Shown here in pieces: positions 1 through 8,867 of a DNA stretch of 64,000 bases (position 1 is the first letter of the stretch; each line of letters opens with the position of its first letter). A model generated the notes under the pieces. The model had not been told where the DNA came from. It was given only the letters and a program-made list of their open reading frames with translations, and did no database searches. The stretch comes from Sphingomonas swuensis. GTDB taxonomy: Bacteria; Pseudomonadota; Alphaproteobacteria; Sphingomonadales; Sphingomonadaceae. The stretch lies in NCBI RefSeq assembly GCF_039538045.1, contig NZ_BAABBQ010000001.1, forward strand, positions 1,014,001-1,078,000, given 5' to 3'. A program made the position numbers and the translations under genes.

Positions 1-168
1 GCCGATGTCGAGCCGGGATGAGATCCGGCCGGCACCCGCCCGATCGTCGAGCGCGGCGGTCCACAGCATCGTCTCCATGCCGCGCTCGCGATAGTTGAAG
101 TCGGCCTGGAGGAGGGTCGTCGACTTGCCCGCGTTCATCGCGGCATAATAGAAATAGAGCTTGGCCAT
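1..168 (-). CDS. tdk: Thymidine kinase, N-terminal 56 residues (cut by window edge)
   Basis: The gene runs leftwards off the window, so only its N-terminus is seen. It begins [17 protein letters not shown], and NAGKST at about residues 12-17 is the P-loop of bacterial type II thymidine kinases. The family phosphorylates thymidine with ATP in the cytosolic dTTP salvage pathway. The residues that follow ([12 protein letters not shown]) also fit the family. The lasso and zinc-binding C-terminal half lies outside the window and cannot be checked. The ATG at 166-168 is the natural start because the family begins only a few residues before the P-loop. Confidence 0.9.
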   Translation of the reverse strand, partial: MAKLYFYYAAMNAGKSTTLLQADFNYRERGMETMLWTAALDDRAGAGRISSRLDIG

Positions 169-204
169 GGCGGCCTTGTACCCCGGCTCCGGCCGGGGTC
201 CAGT

Positions 205-351
205 TCACTTCTTGGCCGCCGCCTTTCCGCCCTTCTTGCCGAGCTCGGCCTGAGCCGCGGAAGACTTGCGGGGGTTCTTCTTGCCTTCGTGCGAGGCCTT
301 GGCGTTGGCCTTCTGCGCGGTGGCGCTGCCGTGGCCCTTCTTCTCGGTCAT
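205..351 (-). CDS. Small basic Lys/Ala-rich protein (48 aa)
   Basis: A 48-residue, very basic, low-complexity protein. It begins MTEKKGHGSATAQKANAK and ends in a Lys/Gly/Ala tail (ELGKKGGKAAAKK). The start is set by an AGGAG ribosome-binding site in good position upstream of the ATG at 349-351; a longer reading frame upstream has no such site. The composition recalls histone-H1-like or KGG-type stress proteins, but no defined domain is recognised and no function is assigned. A weak GGACC-N15-CGTT element lies upstream at 382-405. It stands alone between tdk and the acetyltransferase. Confidence 0.65.
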   Translation of the reverse strand: MTEKKGHGSATAQKANAKASHEGKKNPRKSSAAQAELGKKGGKAAAKK

Positions 352-381
352 CGTGATGCTCCTGTTTGTGTCGGAAGCATC

Positions 382-405
382 AACGCGGCAGCCGCGATGC
401 GGTCC
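382..405 (-). promoter_or_regulatory. Possible EcfG-type (general stress) promoter
   Basis: On the minus strand GGACC (401-405) is followed by a 15-base spacer and CGTT (382-385). This is one mismatch and about one base of spacing away from the alphaproteobacterial EcfG consensus GGAAC-N16/17-CGTT. It lies about 30 bases before the start of the small basic protein. The motif is short, so chance occurrence is quite possible. Confidence 0.25.
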
Positions 406-947
406 TACCGCTTTTGGGCCAGCCACTCGTCGGCGAGGATCGAGAACATCACCGTGTCGCGCACATGGCCGGTCCAGGTGACGGTGTCGGCGCGGCGGAT
501 GCCCTCGCGGGTCGCGCCGAGCTTCGCGACCGCGGCCTGGCTGCGTGCATTGCGGGCATCGACCCGGAATTCGACGCGATGAAAACCGGCCTCGATCGCC
601 CGGCCGATCATCATGTCCTTGATCCGCCGGTTGAGCCCGGTGCCGCGAACGGCCGGTCGAAGATAGGTGAAGCCGATCTCGAGCGCGCGGTTGCGGGGCT
701 CGATCCTGAGGTAGCTAGACATGCCGGCGAGGAGCTGGCCGTCCCACAGGGTGAAGGTCTCGGCGTCGGGTCGCTCGAGCAGGCCGTCGATGGTCCGGTC
801 GAATCCCTCGGGCCCGCAGTCGACCGAGTAGATCGGCCAGATCTCGCGATCCTCGGCGCAGGCGGCTTGCAGCGCGGCGCGATGCTCCTCGGCGAAGGGG
901 AGGGCGGTGCAGCCCTCGCCAGCCATGGGCGCGCCGAGCCCGCTCAC
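405..947 (-). CDS. GNAT-family N-acetyltransferase (RimJ/RimL-like)
   Basis: A 180-residue protein with the GNAT fold: an N-terminal beta region with [17 protein letters not shown], an acetyl-CoA-binding strand and loop with [19 protein letters not shown], and a C-terminal [21 protein letters not shown] segment typical of RimJ/RimL-type enzymes. The substrate cannot be told from sequence; relatives acetylate protein N-termini or small amines. The start codon overlaps the rbfA stop in an ATGA arrangement, so it is probably the last gene of the rimP-infB operon. A second ATG seven codons downstream is possible. It occupies the place where truB often follows rbfA. Confidence 0.85.
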   Translation of the reverse strand: MSGLGAPMAGEGCTALPFAEEHRAALQAACAEDREIWPIYSVDCGPEGFDRTIDGLLERPDAETFTLWDGQLLAGMSSYLRIEPRNRALEIGFTYLRPAVRGTGLNRRIKDMMIGRAIEAGFHRVEFRVDARNARSQAAVAKLGATREGIRRADTVTWTGHVRDTVMFSILADEWLAQKR

Positions 948-1339
948 TCCTCGGCGAGGTCCTGACGAACGTGCGGAGTGCGCAGGATCTGGTCGATCTT
1001 GCCGCCCTCGTCGAAGCTCTCGTCCGCCAGGAACTTGAGCTTCGCGGCATATTTGGTGTTCACCCGCCGCGCGACCTCGCTCTGGAGATAGGCGGTGTTG
1101 GTGCGAAGCGCCTTCAGCACCACTTCCTCGTCCTGCCCGAGGAGGGGCTTCACGAACACGGTGGCGTGGCGAAGGTCGGGGCTCATCCGGACCTCGGTCA
1201 CGCTGACGAGATGGCTCTGCAGCGTCGCGTCATGGACGTCGCCGCGCGCCAGCACTTCGCTCAGCACGTGACGCACCTGTTCGCCGACGCGAAGCAGGCG
1301 GACGGAGCGACCTTCGGAGGTTTCGGTACGATGTGCCAT
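944..1339 (-). CDS. rbfA: Ribosome-binding factor A
   Basis: 131 residues. The RbfA fold is recognisable: an N-terminal [22 protein letters not shown] helix, the segment [20 protein letters not shown], and a C-terminal [18 protein letters not shown]. RbfA is a KH-like protein that binds the immature 30S subunit and helps mature the 5' end of 16S rRNA. It follows infB in the usual order. Its ATG overlaps by one base the stop of a tiny hydrophobic reading frame (TGATG), and its own stop overlaps the downstream acetyltransferase. Confidence 0.95.
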   Translation of the reverse strand: MAHRTETSEGRSVRLLRVGEQVRHVLSEVLARGDVHDATLQSHLVSVTEVRMSPDLRHATVFVKPLLGQDEEVVLKALRTNTAYLQSEVARRVNTKYAAKLKFLADESFDEGGKIDQILRTPHVRQDLAEE

Positions 1340-1419
1340 CAGCCAATCCAGATCAGCAGGAGACAGGAGAGCGAAAGCCAGGTCGCGCAGCCGAGGCTTT
1401 CAAGGCAGCCATTGAGCAT
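1339..1419 (-). CDS. Possible 26-residue hydrophobic peptide between infB and rbfA
   Basis: An ATG at 1417-1419 opens 26 codons, [20 protein letters not shown] and then LLIWIG, ending in a TGA that overlaps the rbfA ATG (TGATG). The last 15 residues are strongly hydrophobic, like a single membrane span. The upstream GGGG is only a weak ribosome-binding site. It may be a coupling leader for rbfA or just a chance frame in the 130-base infB-rbfA spacer. No homology is claimed. Confidence 0.25.
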   Translation of the reverse strand: MLNGCLESLGCATWLSLSCLLLIWIG

Positions 1420-1469
1420 GCGCCCCGTGACTGCCTGCTCCTGCGGATCCTCTTCCAGCTCCCCTGCAC

Positions 1470-4142
1470 TCAGAGGGTGCGCGCCCGCTCTTCGACCTCG
1501 AACACCTCGAGATTGTCGCCTGCCTTGATATCGTTGGTGTCGGCCAGGAGCACGCCGCACTCGAGGCCGGCGATGACCTGCGCCACGTCGTCCTTGAACC
1601 GCCTGAGCGAGGCGATGGTCGTCTTGGAGACGATGACATCCTCGCGGGTGAGGCGGGCGTGGAGACCCTTGCGGATCGCGCCTTCGAGCACCAGCAGACC
1701 GGCGGCCTTGTCGCGCTTGCCGGCCGGGAAGACTTCTTGGACCCGCGCACGGCCGACGACCGTCTCGATGATCTCGGGACCAAGCTCGCCCGCCATCGCA
1801 CCCTTGGCCCAGTCGGTCAGGTGATAGATGACGTCATAGTAGCGAAGCTCGGTCTTGTTCCGCGCCGCGACCTCGCGCGCCTTGGCGTTCGGACGGACGT
1901 TGAAGCCGATGATCGGCGCGCCGGTGGCCGAGGCCAAAGTGACGTCGCTCTCGGTGATCGCGCCGACCCCCGAGTTGAGGATGCGGACCTTGATCTCGTC
2001 GGTCGACAGGCGGTTGAGCGCGTTAACGATCGCCTCGGCCGAGCCCTGAACGTCGGCCTTGACGACCAGCGGGAACTCGATGGTGGTCGAGGCCCGGTTG
2101 GCGAACATGTTCTCGAGGCTCATCGGAGCGGCGGTGGTCCGCTTCCGGTCGAGCACGCCCTGGCGATAGGCGGCGACCTCGCGGGCACGCCCCTCATTCT
2201 CGACGACGGTGAGCTGGTCGCCCGCGCTCGGCACCGAGCCGAGGCCGAGGACCTCGACCGGCATCGACGGCCCGGCTTCCTTCACCTGGCGGCCATGATC
2301 GTCGATCATCGCCCGGACCTTGCCGCTCGCGGCGCCGACGACGAACACGTCGCCGACCTTGAGCGTGCCGCGCTGGACCAGCACGGTGGCGAGCGGACCA
2401 CGACCCTTGTCGAGCTTGGCCTCGATCACCGTACCTTCGGCGGCGCGGGAGGGATTGGCCTTGAGCTCGAGGATCTCGGCCTGGAGCGCGATCGCGTCGA
2501 GCAGCCCGTCGAGATTGGTGCCCTTGAGCGCCGACACTTCGACGTCCTGGACGTCGCCGCCGAGCTGCTCGACCACGATCTCGTGCTGGAGCAGTTCCTC
2601 GCGGACGCGCTGGGCGCGGGCGTCGGGCTTGTCGATCTTGTTGATCGCCACGATCAGCGGCACGCCGGCCGCCTTGGTGTGGTTGATCGCCTCGATCGAC
2701 TGCGGCTTGAGGCCGTCGTCGGCCGCAACCACCAGCACCACGATGTCGGTGACGTTGGCACCGCGGGCGCGCATCTCCGAGAAGGCTTCGTGGCCCGGCG
2801 TGTCGAGGAAGGTAATCTGGTCGCCCGACGGCACCTTCACCTGATAGGCGCCGATGTGCTGGGTGATCCCGCCGGCTTCGCCCGAAGCGACGCTGGCACC
2901 ACGCAGGGCGTCGAGCAGCGAGGTCTTGCCGTGGTCGACGTGGCCCATGATGGTAACCACCGGCGGCCGCGAGACAAGGGTCGCCTCGTCGTCGACGTCG
3001 GTCGCGGTGTCGATGTCGACATCGCTCTCGCTCACGCGCTTGATGGTGTGGCCGAATTCGGTGACGAGCAGCTCGGCCGTATCCTGGTCGATGACCTGGT
3101 TGACGGTGACGGGCGTGCCCATCTTGAACAGCGCCTTCACCAGGTCCGCGGCCTTCTCGGCCATGCGGTTGGCGAGTTCGCCGACGGTGATGCTCTCAGG
3201 AACGACCACGTCGCGGACCTGCTTCTCGCGCGGTCCCGATTGGGCGTAGGCACGCTTTTCCTTCTCGCGGGCACGGCGAAGCGCGGCGAGGCTGCGGGCG
3301 CGATCGTCGTCACCCGACAGGGCGCGGCTGACGGTGAGCTTGCCCGAATGGCGGCGATCATCGCCGCGCGAACCCGGACGGGCCGGACGCGCGGGCTCGG
3401 GCCGACGCGCCGCACCACTGGCAGACGAGCCGCCACCGCTGTTGTTGCTGCCACCACCGCTCGGAGCGGCCGGAGCCTGCTGCTGCTGCGCGGGGGCCGG
3501 CTTCGGCTGGGGCGGGGCAGGCGGCGGAGTACGCTTGATCGGGGTGAAGCGCTGCCCGCCGGGGCGAGCGGCGACAATCCGCGGCTCGGGGGCCGGGGCT
3601 GGCTCGGCTGGCTGCGGCTCGGGCTCGGCAGCCTTGGCGGCAGCGGCCTCGTCGGCGGCGCGGGCCTCGTCGGCGATCCGGCGCTTGGCGTCTTCCTCGG
3701 CCTGACCAGCGGCGTCTTCCTCAGCCTTGCGACGGTCCTCGGCGCGACGCTTCTCGTCCTCGGTCGCGTTGACCTTGGCCTGCTCCTCGCGGCGACGCGC
3801 ATCCTCGAGCGCGGTCATGCGGGCCTCTTCGGCCTCGCGCATCCGGCGGGCGGTGTCTTCCTTGCGGGCGGCGATGTCATCCGAAGCCGAGCGGCGCGGG
3901 GCGGCCGGAGCCGCGGGCGCGACCGGAGCGGGCGCCGGAGCGGCGGCCTGGGGCGCGGGCTCGGGAGCCGCGGCCGGAGCCTCGCCCGGACGACCTAGGA
4001 TGCGGCGCTTCTTGACCTCGACCACCACGGTGTTCGAGCGGCCATGGCTGAAGCTCTGCTTGACCTTGCCAGTCTCAACCGTACGCTTGATGCCCAGCGG
4101 CGGCCGGGTACCCAGCTTCGGCTTGTCGGTCTGGTCGCTCAT
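1470..4142 (-). CDS. infB: Translation initiation factor IF-2
   Basis: 890 residues, the usual alphaproteobacterial length. The N-terminal half is a long low-complexity region (Ala/Pro, Glu/Arg-rich coiled coil from about 85 to 180, then Pro/Gln/Gly-rich). It is followed by the IF2_N module and the GTPase domain: G1 GHVDHGKT near 400, G3 DTPGHEAF near 445, G4 NKID near 500. Domains II to IV complete the protein. IF-2 carries fMet-tRNA to the 30S subunit and promotes 70S joining. It lies 12 bases after ylxR, within the rimP-nusA-ylxR-infB-rbfA operon. Confidence 0.98.
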   Translation of the reverse strand: MSDQTDKPKLGTRPPLGIKRTVETGKVKQSFSHGRSNTVVVEVKKRRILGRPGEAPAAAPEPAPQAAAPAPAPVAPAAPAAPRRSASDDIAARKEDTARRMREAEEARMTALEDARRREEQAKVNATEDEKRRAEDRRKAEEDAAGQAEEDAKRRIADEARAADEAAAAKAAEPEPQPAEPAPAPEPRIVAARPGGQRFTPIKRTPPPAPPQPKPAPAQQQQAPAAPSGGGSNNSGGGSSASGAARRPEPARPARPGSRGDDRRHSGKLTVSRALSGDDDRARSLAALRRAREKEKRAYAQSGPREKQVRDVVVPESITVGELANRMAEKAADLVKALFKMGTPVTVNQVIDQDTAELLVTEFGHTIKRVSESDVDIDTATDVDDEATLVSRPPVVTIMGHVDHGKTSLLDALRGASVASGEAGGITQHIGAYQVKVPSGDQITFLDTPGHEAFSEMRARGANVTDIVVLVVAADDGLKPQSIEAINHTKAAGVPLIVAINKIDKPDARAQRVREELLQHEIVVEQLGGDVQDVEVSALKGTNLDGLLDAIALQAEILELKANPSRAAEGTVIEAKLDKGRGPLATVLVQRGTLKVGDVFVVGAASGKVRAMIDDHGRQVKEAGPSMPVEVLGLGSVPSAGDQLTVVENEGRAREVAAYRQGVLDRKRTTAAPMSLENMFANRASTTIEFPLVVKADVQGSAEAIVNALNRLSTDEIKVRILNSGVGAITESDVTLASATGAPIIGFNVRPNAKAREVAARNKTELRYYDVIYHLTDWAKGAMAGELGPEIIETVVGRARVQEVFPAGKRDKAAGLLVLEGAIRKGLHARLTREDVIVSKTTIASLRRFKDDVAQVIAGLECGVLLADTNDIKAGDNLEVFEVEERARTL

Positions 4143-4154
4143 AAATTCCTTTGT

Positions 4155-4922
4155 CTACTCGTCGTCAGCCGATGCGTGACCAGCGGCGTCGTCGCCGCGG
4201 CCTAGCCCAGCATGTCCTACAATGAAAGCACGCCAGCGGGTCAGTGCTTCAAGCACGCGCGCGGCAGCTCCCCGATCGGTCAGCGCCGCATGTACCACAT
4301 TTTCCCTGCCAAGCGCCATGCTCAAGATGGTGCGCGTCGCCGGGATTTCCAGTCCGTGCCGGTGACCGAGTTCCTCGGCCCCGCCGACCCGCCACGCCTG
4401 GTCGAGCCGACGACGGCCATCGCTCCCGGCATCGCTGGCATAGAGCAGCAGGTGGACCTTGCCGGCGCGAGCCGCCTGCTCGATCCGGTCGGAGCCGTTG
4501 ACCAGCGTGCCCGAGCGGGCCTCCATGCCGAGCCGATCGAGCGCGCCGCGGGCGAGCGCCTGCTCGATCCGCTCGGGAAGATCGGGCGAAACCTCGACCG
4601 CCTGGGTCTTGAAGGCGCGGGCGAGCGCGCCGCGCAGCTTGCCCTTGGCAAGCGCGGTCTCGAGCTCGGCCTTCGAGACGCCGATCCACGCCCCGCGACC
4701 GGGCGCCCGGGCGCGGACGTCGGGGTGGACCTGCCCGTCGGGACCGAGGACAAGCCGGATCAGCTCCGCCTTGTCGGCGGTCCGGCGGGTGAGGATGCAG
4801 GTGCGCTGGGGGCCGGTCTCCTGCGCAGGCAGGAGCCCCGTTCCCTCGTCAGCATCCGGCAACTGGGCCCCTGCTTGCGCAGGGGAACAGTCTAGATCGC
4901 CCTCATTGCGAGGAGTCCGCAT
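4155..4922 (-). CDS. ylxR: YlxR-family (DUF448) RNA-binding protein with L7Ae-like C-terminal domain
   Basis: 255 residues. The YlxR signature RTCILTRR lies at about 40-47, followed by GRGAWIGVSKAELETALAKGKLRGALARAF. A C-terminal domain (about 130-225) contains the L7Ae-like SDRIEQAARAGKVHLLLYASDA and then DRGAAARVLEALTRWRAF. Such proteins are nucleoid or RNA-associated and sit between nusA and infB. The chosen ATG at 4920-4922 has a strong AGGAGG seven bases upstream, inside the end of nusA (20-base overlap). Residues about 13-35 are encoded by a pair of REP-like palindromes, giving the unusual SPAQAGAQ and LLPAQE segments before the conserved domain. Confidence 0.88.
   Translation of the reverse strand: MRTPRNEGDLDCSPAQAGAQLPDADEGTGLLPAQETGPQRTCILTRRTADKAELIRLVLGPDGQVHPDVRARAPGRGAWIGVSKAELETALAKGKLRGALARAFKTQAVEVSPDLPERIEQALARGALDRLGMEARSGTLVNGSDRIEQAARAGKVHLLLYASDAGSDGRRRLDQAWRVGGAEELGHRHGLEIPATRTILSMALGRENVVHAALTDRGAAARVLEALTRWRAFIVGHAGLGRGDDAAGHASADDE
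4818..4886. repeat. Inverted pair of REP-like palindromes inside ylxR
   Basis: Two related palindromic units face each other: CTCCTGCGCAGGCAGGAG at 4818-4835, and on the other strand CCCCTGCGCAAGCAGGGG followed by CCCAG (4863-4885). They are separated by about 27 bases. This is the layout of REP/BIME elements, which are normally intergenic. Here the element lies in the ylxR reading frame without interrupting it. Confidence 0.7.
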
Positions 4923-6567
4923 CGGCGGCCTCCTCGGTCTGCGGCTCGTCGCTCGACGGCGACTGATCGGCCTCGTCCTCGAACCAGTGGGCGCGGGCGG
5001 CCATGATGATCTCGTTGCCCTGCTCTTCCGAAAGGGCGTATTCGGCCAGCACGCCGCCCTTGTCCTGCTCGCGCTGCGGCGCGTTCTCGGCGCGGCGGCG
5101 CGGCTCGGGGCGCTTCTTCTGGACCAGCTCGTCGGTGGCGAGGTCGGCAAGGTCGTCGAGCGTCAGGATGCCCGCCTTGCCCAGCGTCACCAGCATCTGC
5201 TCGGTGAGGTGCGGGAGCTCGGCGAGGCCGTCGTCCACACCGAGGCCACGGCGCTCCTCGCGGGCGGCGGCTTCGCGCCGCTCGAGCGCCTCGGAGGCAC
5301 GCTCCTGGAGCTCGGACGCGATGTCGTCGTCGAGACCCTCGATCGAGGCGATCTCGTCGGCTTCGACGTAGGCGACTTCCTCGAGGCTGGTGAAGCCCTC
5401 GGCGACCAGCAGCTGGGCGAGGGTCTCGTCGACGTCCAGCTCGTTCTGGAACATCTCGGAGCGCTCGACGAACTCCTTCTGGCGCTTCTCGCTGGCGTCG
5501 GCCTCGGTCAGGATGTCGATCTGGCTGCTCGTCAGCTGGCTGGCGAGGCGGACGTTCTGGCCGCGGCGACCGATCGCCAGGCTGAGCTGGTCGTCGGGGA
5601 CCACGACCTCAATCCGGCCCTCTTCCTCGTCGATCACGACGCGGGCGACGGTCGCCGGCTGGAGGGCGTTGACGACGAAGGTCGCGGTGTCCTCGCTCCA
5701 CGGAATGATGTCGATCTTCTCGCCCTGCATTTCCTGCACGACGGCCTGGACGCGGCTGCCCTTCATGCCGACGCAGGCGCCGACCGGGTCGATCGAGCTG
5801 TCGTAGCTGATGACGCCGATCTTGGCGCGGCTGCCCGGATCGCGGGCGGCGGCCTTGATCTCGATGATGCCGTCGTAGATCTCGGGCACTTCCTGCGCGA
5901 ACAGCTTCTTCATGAAGTCGGGATGCGCGCGGCTGAGGAAGATCTGCGGGCCGCGGGTTTCGCGGGCGACACGCAGGATCAGGCTGCGGACGCGGTCGCC
6001 GACGCGGTGCATTTCGCGCGGGATCTGCGCGTCGCGGCGGATCACGCCCTCGGCGCGGCCGAGGTCGACAACGACGTGGCCGAACTCGACCCGCTTGACG
6101 ACGCCGGTGATGATCTCGCCGACGCGGTCCTTGAATTCCTCGAACTGGCGCTCGCGCTCGGCGTCACGGACCTTCTGGAAGATGACCTGCTTGGCGGCCT
6201 GGGCGGCGATCCGACCGAACTCGATCGGGGGCAGCGGATCGACGATGAAGTCGCCGACCGCGGCATCGGCCTTGAGCTTGGCGGCACCCTTGAGGTCGAT
6301 CTGCTTGTAGTAATCCTCGGGGGCCTCCTCGACCACCTCGAGGACGCGCCACAGGCGAAGGTCGCCGGTCTGCGGATCGAGCTTGGCGCGGATGTCGTTC
6401 TCGGCGCCGTAGCGGGCGCGGGCGGCACGCTGGATCGCGTCTTCCATCGCCTCGATGACGATGCCGCGGTCGATCAGCTTCTCACGCGCGACGCTGTCGG
6501 CGATCGCGAGGAGCTCAGCCCGGTTGGCCGTCGGATTGGCCGTGGCGGAGGGAGCGGCGGTTGCCAT
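4903..6567 (-). CDS. nusA: Transcription termination/antitermination factor NusA
   Basis: 554 residues. The N-terminal RNA-polymerase-binding domain begins [27 protein letters not shown] (about 19-45). It is followed by the S1 domain, two KH domains ([23 protein letters not shown] and the segment with [19 protein letters not shown]), and acidic C-terminal repeats ending [10 protein letters not shown]. NusA modulates pausing, Rho-independent termination and antitermination. It begins 3 bases after rimP and overlaps ylxR by 20 bases, so the three genes are clearly one transcript. Confidence 0.98.
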   Translation of the reverse strand: MATAAPSATANPTANRAELLAIADSVAREKLIDRGIVIEAMEDAIQRAARARYGAENDIRAKLDPQTGDLRLWRVLEVVEEAPEDYYKQIDLKGAAKLKADAAVGDFIVDPLPPIEFGRIAAQAAKQVIFQKVRDAERERQFEEFKDRVGEIITGVVKRVEFGHVVVDLGRAEGVIRRDAQIPREMHRVGDRVRSLILRVARETRGPQIFLSRAHPDFMKKLFAQEVPEIYDGIIEIKAAARDPGSRAKIGVISYDSSIDPVGACVGMKGSRVQAVVQEMQGEKIDIIPWSEDTATFVVNALQPATVARVVIDEEEGRIEVVVPDDQLSLAIGRRGQNVRLASQLTSSQIDILTEADASEKRQKEFVERSEMFQNELDVDETLAQLLVAEGFTSLEEVAYVEADEIASIEGLDDDIASELQERASEALERREAAAREERRGLGVDDGLAELPHLTEQMLVTLGKAGILTLDDLADLATDELVQKKRPEPRRRAENAPQREQDKGGVLAEYALSEEQGNEIIMAARAHWFEDEADQSPSSDEPQTEEAADADSSQ

Positions 6568-6570
6568 GGG

Positions 6571-7140
6571 TCAGTCTTCCTCTTGGGGTTCAAGGTCGTC
6601 GACGCCCTCGACGGGCGCTTCGATGATTTCGTCCGCGTCCTGGGCGGACAGTGGCATGGTCGCGGCGATCAGCCGGTCGGTCAGCAGCAGCTTGGCCGAA
6701 TGGATCGCATCGAACGGAATGGCGCGGCTGCCCTTGGAGCCGGAGATCATCACGGTCTCGCCGTCGAGGCCCTCGATGTCACCGGTCACCTGCTTGGCAC
6801 CGTCGACCTCGCGGGCGAGCTTGAGGCGAGCCTCGTGGCCCTGCCAGTCGCTATAGTCCTTGAGCCGGGTCAGCGGCCGGTCGATGCCGGGCGAGCTGAC
6901 CTCGAGCCGGTAGCCGCCCTCGATCGGGTCCTCGCCGGCGGCCTCGAGCGCGTCGAGCCGCTCGGACACGCGCCGCGACAGCGCCTCGCAGTCGGAAAGG
7001 TCGAGCTGCCGCGTGTCGGGGCGCTCGGCCATGATCTGGAGCGTCGGATCACTCGCCCCGCCGATCATCGCGACTCGCACGAGGTCGAAGCCGAGTGCTT
7101 TCGCCTCGGTATCGATCAATGCGGTCAGCTTGCTGTTCAT
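6571..7140 (-). CDS. rimP: Ribosome maturation factor RimP
   Basis: 189 residues. The N-terminal domain starts LIDTEAKALGFDLVRVAMIG and contains LDLSDCEALSRRVSERLD. The RimP signature YRLEVSSPGIDRPLTRLKDY follows at roughly 107-126, then a C-terminal SH3-like domain and an acidic tail. RimP is needed for 30S subunit maturation. It is the first gene of the nusA-infB operon. A candidate sigma-70 promoter lies upstream at 7227-7255. Confidence 0.96.
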   Translation of the reverse strand: MNSKLTALIDTEAKALGFDLVRVAMIGGASDPTLQIMAERPDTRQLDLSDCEALSRRVSERLDALEAAGEDPIEGGYRLEVSSPGIDRPLTRLKDYSDWQGHEARLKLAREVDGAKQVTGDIEGLDGETVMISGSKGSRAIPFDAIHSAKLLLTDRLIAATMPLSAQDADEIIEAPVEGVDDLEPQEED

Positions 7141-7226
7141 GCGGTTTCCTAGAATTCAGCCCTCCCCGGACCGCCGCGGTGTCCCGGGCAGCCTCGCCAG
7201 CATCAGCGATGTGAGGAGGAAGCGTG

Positions 7227-7255
7227 CCTATAAGCGAAGGCCGGGCATCAGGCAA
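7227..7255 (-). promoter_or_regulatory. Candidate sigma-70 promoter for the rimP-nusA-infB operon
   Basis: On the minus strand TTGCCT (7250-7255) and TATAGG (7227-7232) are separated by exactly 17 bases, each matching four of six positions of the -35 and -10 consensus. Transcription would begin about 80 bases before rimP. The -35 hexamer overlaps the stop codon of the upstream methyltransferase-like gene. Confidence 0.4.
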
Positions 7256-7752
7256 CTCCGGCGAGCGCGCGATTTTCGGCCCGGATCCGGATCCACAACA
7301 CCAGCGCGTTGAGGACCGAGAAGACCACCGCCACCTGCCACAGGCCGAACACCAGCGGGAGCACTGCAATCTCCCCGATGACCACCAGGTAATTGGGATG
7401 CGAGACGAAGCGAAACGGCCCTCCCTCGACCAGCGGAGCGCCGGGAAGGACGATGATCCGGGTGGTCCAGCGGGCCGAGCGTGCGCAGCACCCACACCCG
7501 GCCGAGCTGGAGCAAGACGAAGACCATCAGCAGCGGCCAGTGGATCGGGCGGCCGGGGGCCAGCCAGAACAGCGCGGCAAGCCAGGTCGCATGGACCGCG
7601 ACGATCAGCGGATAGTGGCCGGGCGCATATTCCTTCGCGCCGATGGCGAGGAGCCCGGCGGTGTTCTTCCTCGCCAGCACCAGTTCGAGCAGCCGCTGGG
7701 CGGTGACGAAGAAGAGGATGGCGAGGGCGGGCCAGAGATGCTGGTGCATCAT
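7248..7752 (-). pseudogene. Isoprenylcysteine carboxyl methyltransferase-family protein, frame-shifted
   Basis: Frame 1 (start at 7750-7752, overlapping the polyketide synthase stop as ATGA) reads MMHQHLWPALAILFFVTAQR and on to GRVWVLRTLGP. The frame is then lost near 7468-7476. A second frame continues WTTRIIVLPGAPLVEGGPFR, then FVSHPNYLVV and a hydrophobic end to a TGA at 7248-7250. Together they give the complete ICMT-family membrane protein, including the HPNY motif. The total length (505 bases) is one over a multiple of three, and restoring a lost GC in CCGCTGG would give TLGPRWTTRI. Relatives next to type III PKSs (Bacillus BpsB) O-methylate alkylpyrones. This is either a real two-base deletion or a sequence error. 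Confidence 0.75.
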
Positions 7753-8807
7753 GCGCGCTCCAGAAGCAGGGCCGAGCAGGTGAAGCCGGGACCGAAGGCG
7801 GTCAGCAGCGCCTTGTCCGGGAGACCGCGCTTCAGCAGCCGCTCGAGCACGAACAGCACGGTCGGAGCGCTCATGTTGCCATGGTCGCGGAGCACCTCGC
7901 GCTCGAGGTCGAGGCTGCCCTCGTCGAGCTCGAGTGCCTCCTCGATCGCGGTGATGACCTTGGCTCCGCCGGGGTGCGAGCAGAGCCGGTCGATGTCGCT
8001 CCGGGTGAGGTCGAGATCGGCGAGGATGGCGTCGACGGCCGCCGCCAGCTCGGCGGTGACGAAGGGCGGAATGGCGCGGTCGAAGACGACGGCGAGGCCC
8101 GGATCCTCGACCCGCCAGCCCATGATCCCGAGGGTCTCGGGCCATTGCCGTTCGCCCGCGCCGGTGATGGTGCCAAGCGCGGTTCCCTCGGTGGAGACCA
8201 CCGCGGCGGCGGCACCGTCGCCGAACAGCGCGGTGGCGACCAGCGCGGCGGGATCGTCGGTGTCGAGCCGGATCGAGATGGAGCAGGTCTCGACGGTGAC
8301 GAACAGCCAGCGGCTCCCCGGGTCGGCGGCGGCGAGCCTGGCGGCGGTGGCGAGGCCGCTGACCCCGCCCGCGCAGCCGAGGCCGAACACCGGGACGCGC
8401 TGCACCGCGGCCTTAAGCCCGATGCGAGGCCCGACCCGCGCTTCAAGGCTCGGGGTGGCAATGCCGGTGGTCGAGACGGTGACCACCCCGTCGATGTCGG
8501 ACGGTTCGAGGCCTGCGGCAATAATGGCCTTGAGGGCGGCTTCCTCGAACAAAGCCTCGGCGGCATCGAGGTAGAGGTCGTTGCGCGACTGCCAGCCATG
8601 CTCGTCGGCATACCAGTCGATCGGGGCGACGATGTTGCGTCCCTCGATCCCGGCATTGTCGAACACGCCCGAGAGGCGGTCGTAGAGCGCCTTGCGACCG
8701 GAAAACAGGTCACGGCCGATGCGCTTGGCTTCGTCCTGACTGATTCGATGCGGCGGGAGGGCGGTGGCGAGGCTGAGGAGATGGACCGGGTGCAAGGGAG
8801 ATGGCAC
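7749..8807 (-). CDS. Type III polyketide synthase (chalcone/stilbene synthase family)
   Basis: 352 residues, the usual size. The Cys-His-Asn catalytic triad is visible: Cys145 in GLGCAGG, His278 in CSHPGG and Asn311 in DHGNMSAPT. The C-terminal GFGPG-type loop appears as AFGPGFTC. Such enzymes condense malonyl-CoA onto acyl starters to make alkylpyrones or resorcinols. The start is a GTG at 8805-8807, because an in-frame TAG lies two codons upstream. Its stop overlaps the frame-shifted ICMT-like methyltransferase, a pairing like bpsA-bpsB of Bacillus, so the product is inferred to be an alkylpyrone-type lipid; this is not proven. Confidence 0.93.
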   Translation of the reverse strand: MPSPLHPVHLLSLATALPPHRISQDEAKRIGRDLFSGRKALYDRLSGVFDNAGIEGRNIVAPIDWYADEHGWQSRNDLYLDAAEALFEEAALKAIIAAGLEPSDIDGVVTVSTTGIATPSLEARVGPRIGLKAAVQRVPVFGLGCAGGVSGLATAARLAAADPGSRWLFVTVETCSISIRLDTDDPAALVATALFGDGAAAAVVSTEGTALGTITGAGERQWPETLGIMGWRVEDPGLAVVFDRAIPPFVTAELAAAVDAILADLDLTRSDIDRLCSHPGGAKVITAIEEALELDEGSLDLEREVLRDHGNMSAPTVLFVLERLLKRGLPDKALLTAFGPGFTCSALLLERA

Positions 8808-8819
8808 TTCCTACATGGG

Positions 8820-8836
8820 AACCCCGTTATGGGGTT
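8820..8836. promoter_or_regulatory. Inverted repeat in the divergent PKS/dehydrogenase promoter region
   Basis: AACCCC-gttat-GGGGTT is a perfect 6-bp inverted repeat with a 5-base spacer. It lies in the 60-base gap between the divergently transcribed polyketide synthase and sugar dehydrogenase genes. It could be an operator for one or both genes. No regulator is identified. Confidence 0.3.
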
Positions 8837-8867
8837 TCGAACCATAACTCGCCAGCGGAGTGCAAGG

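Noticed and set aside
1659..3998. A 779-codon plus-strand frame opposite infB
   Set aside because: Shadow of IF-2; no start signal or domain.
4459..7152. An 897-codon plus-strand frame opposite ylxR, nusA and rimP
   Set aside because: Covers three well-supported minus-strand genes and shows no family features.
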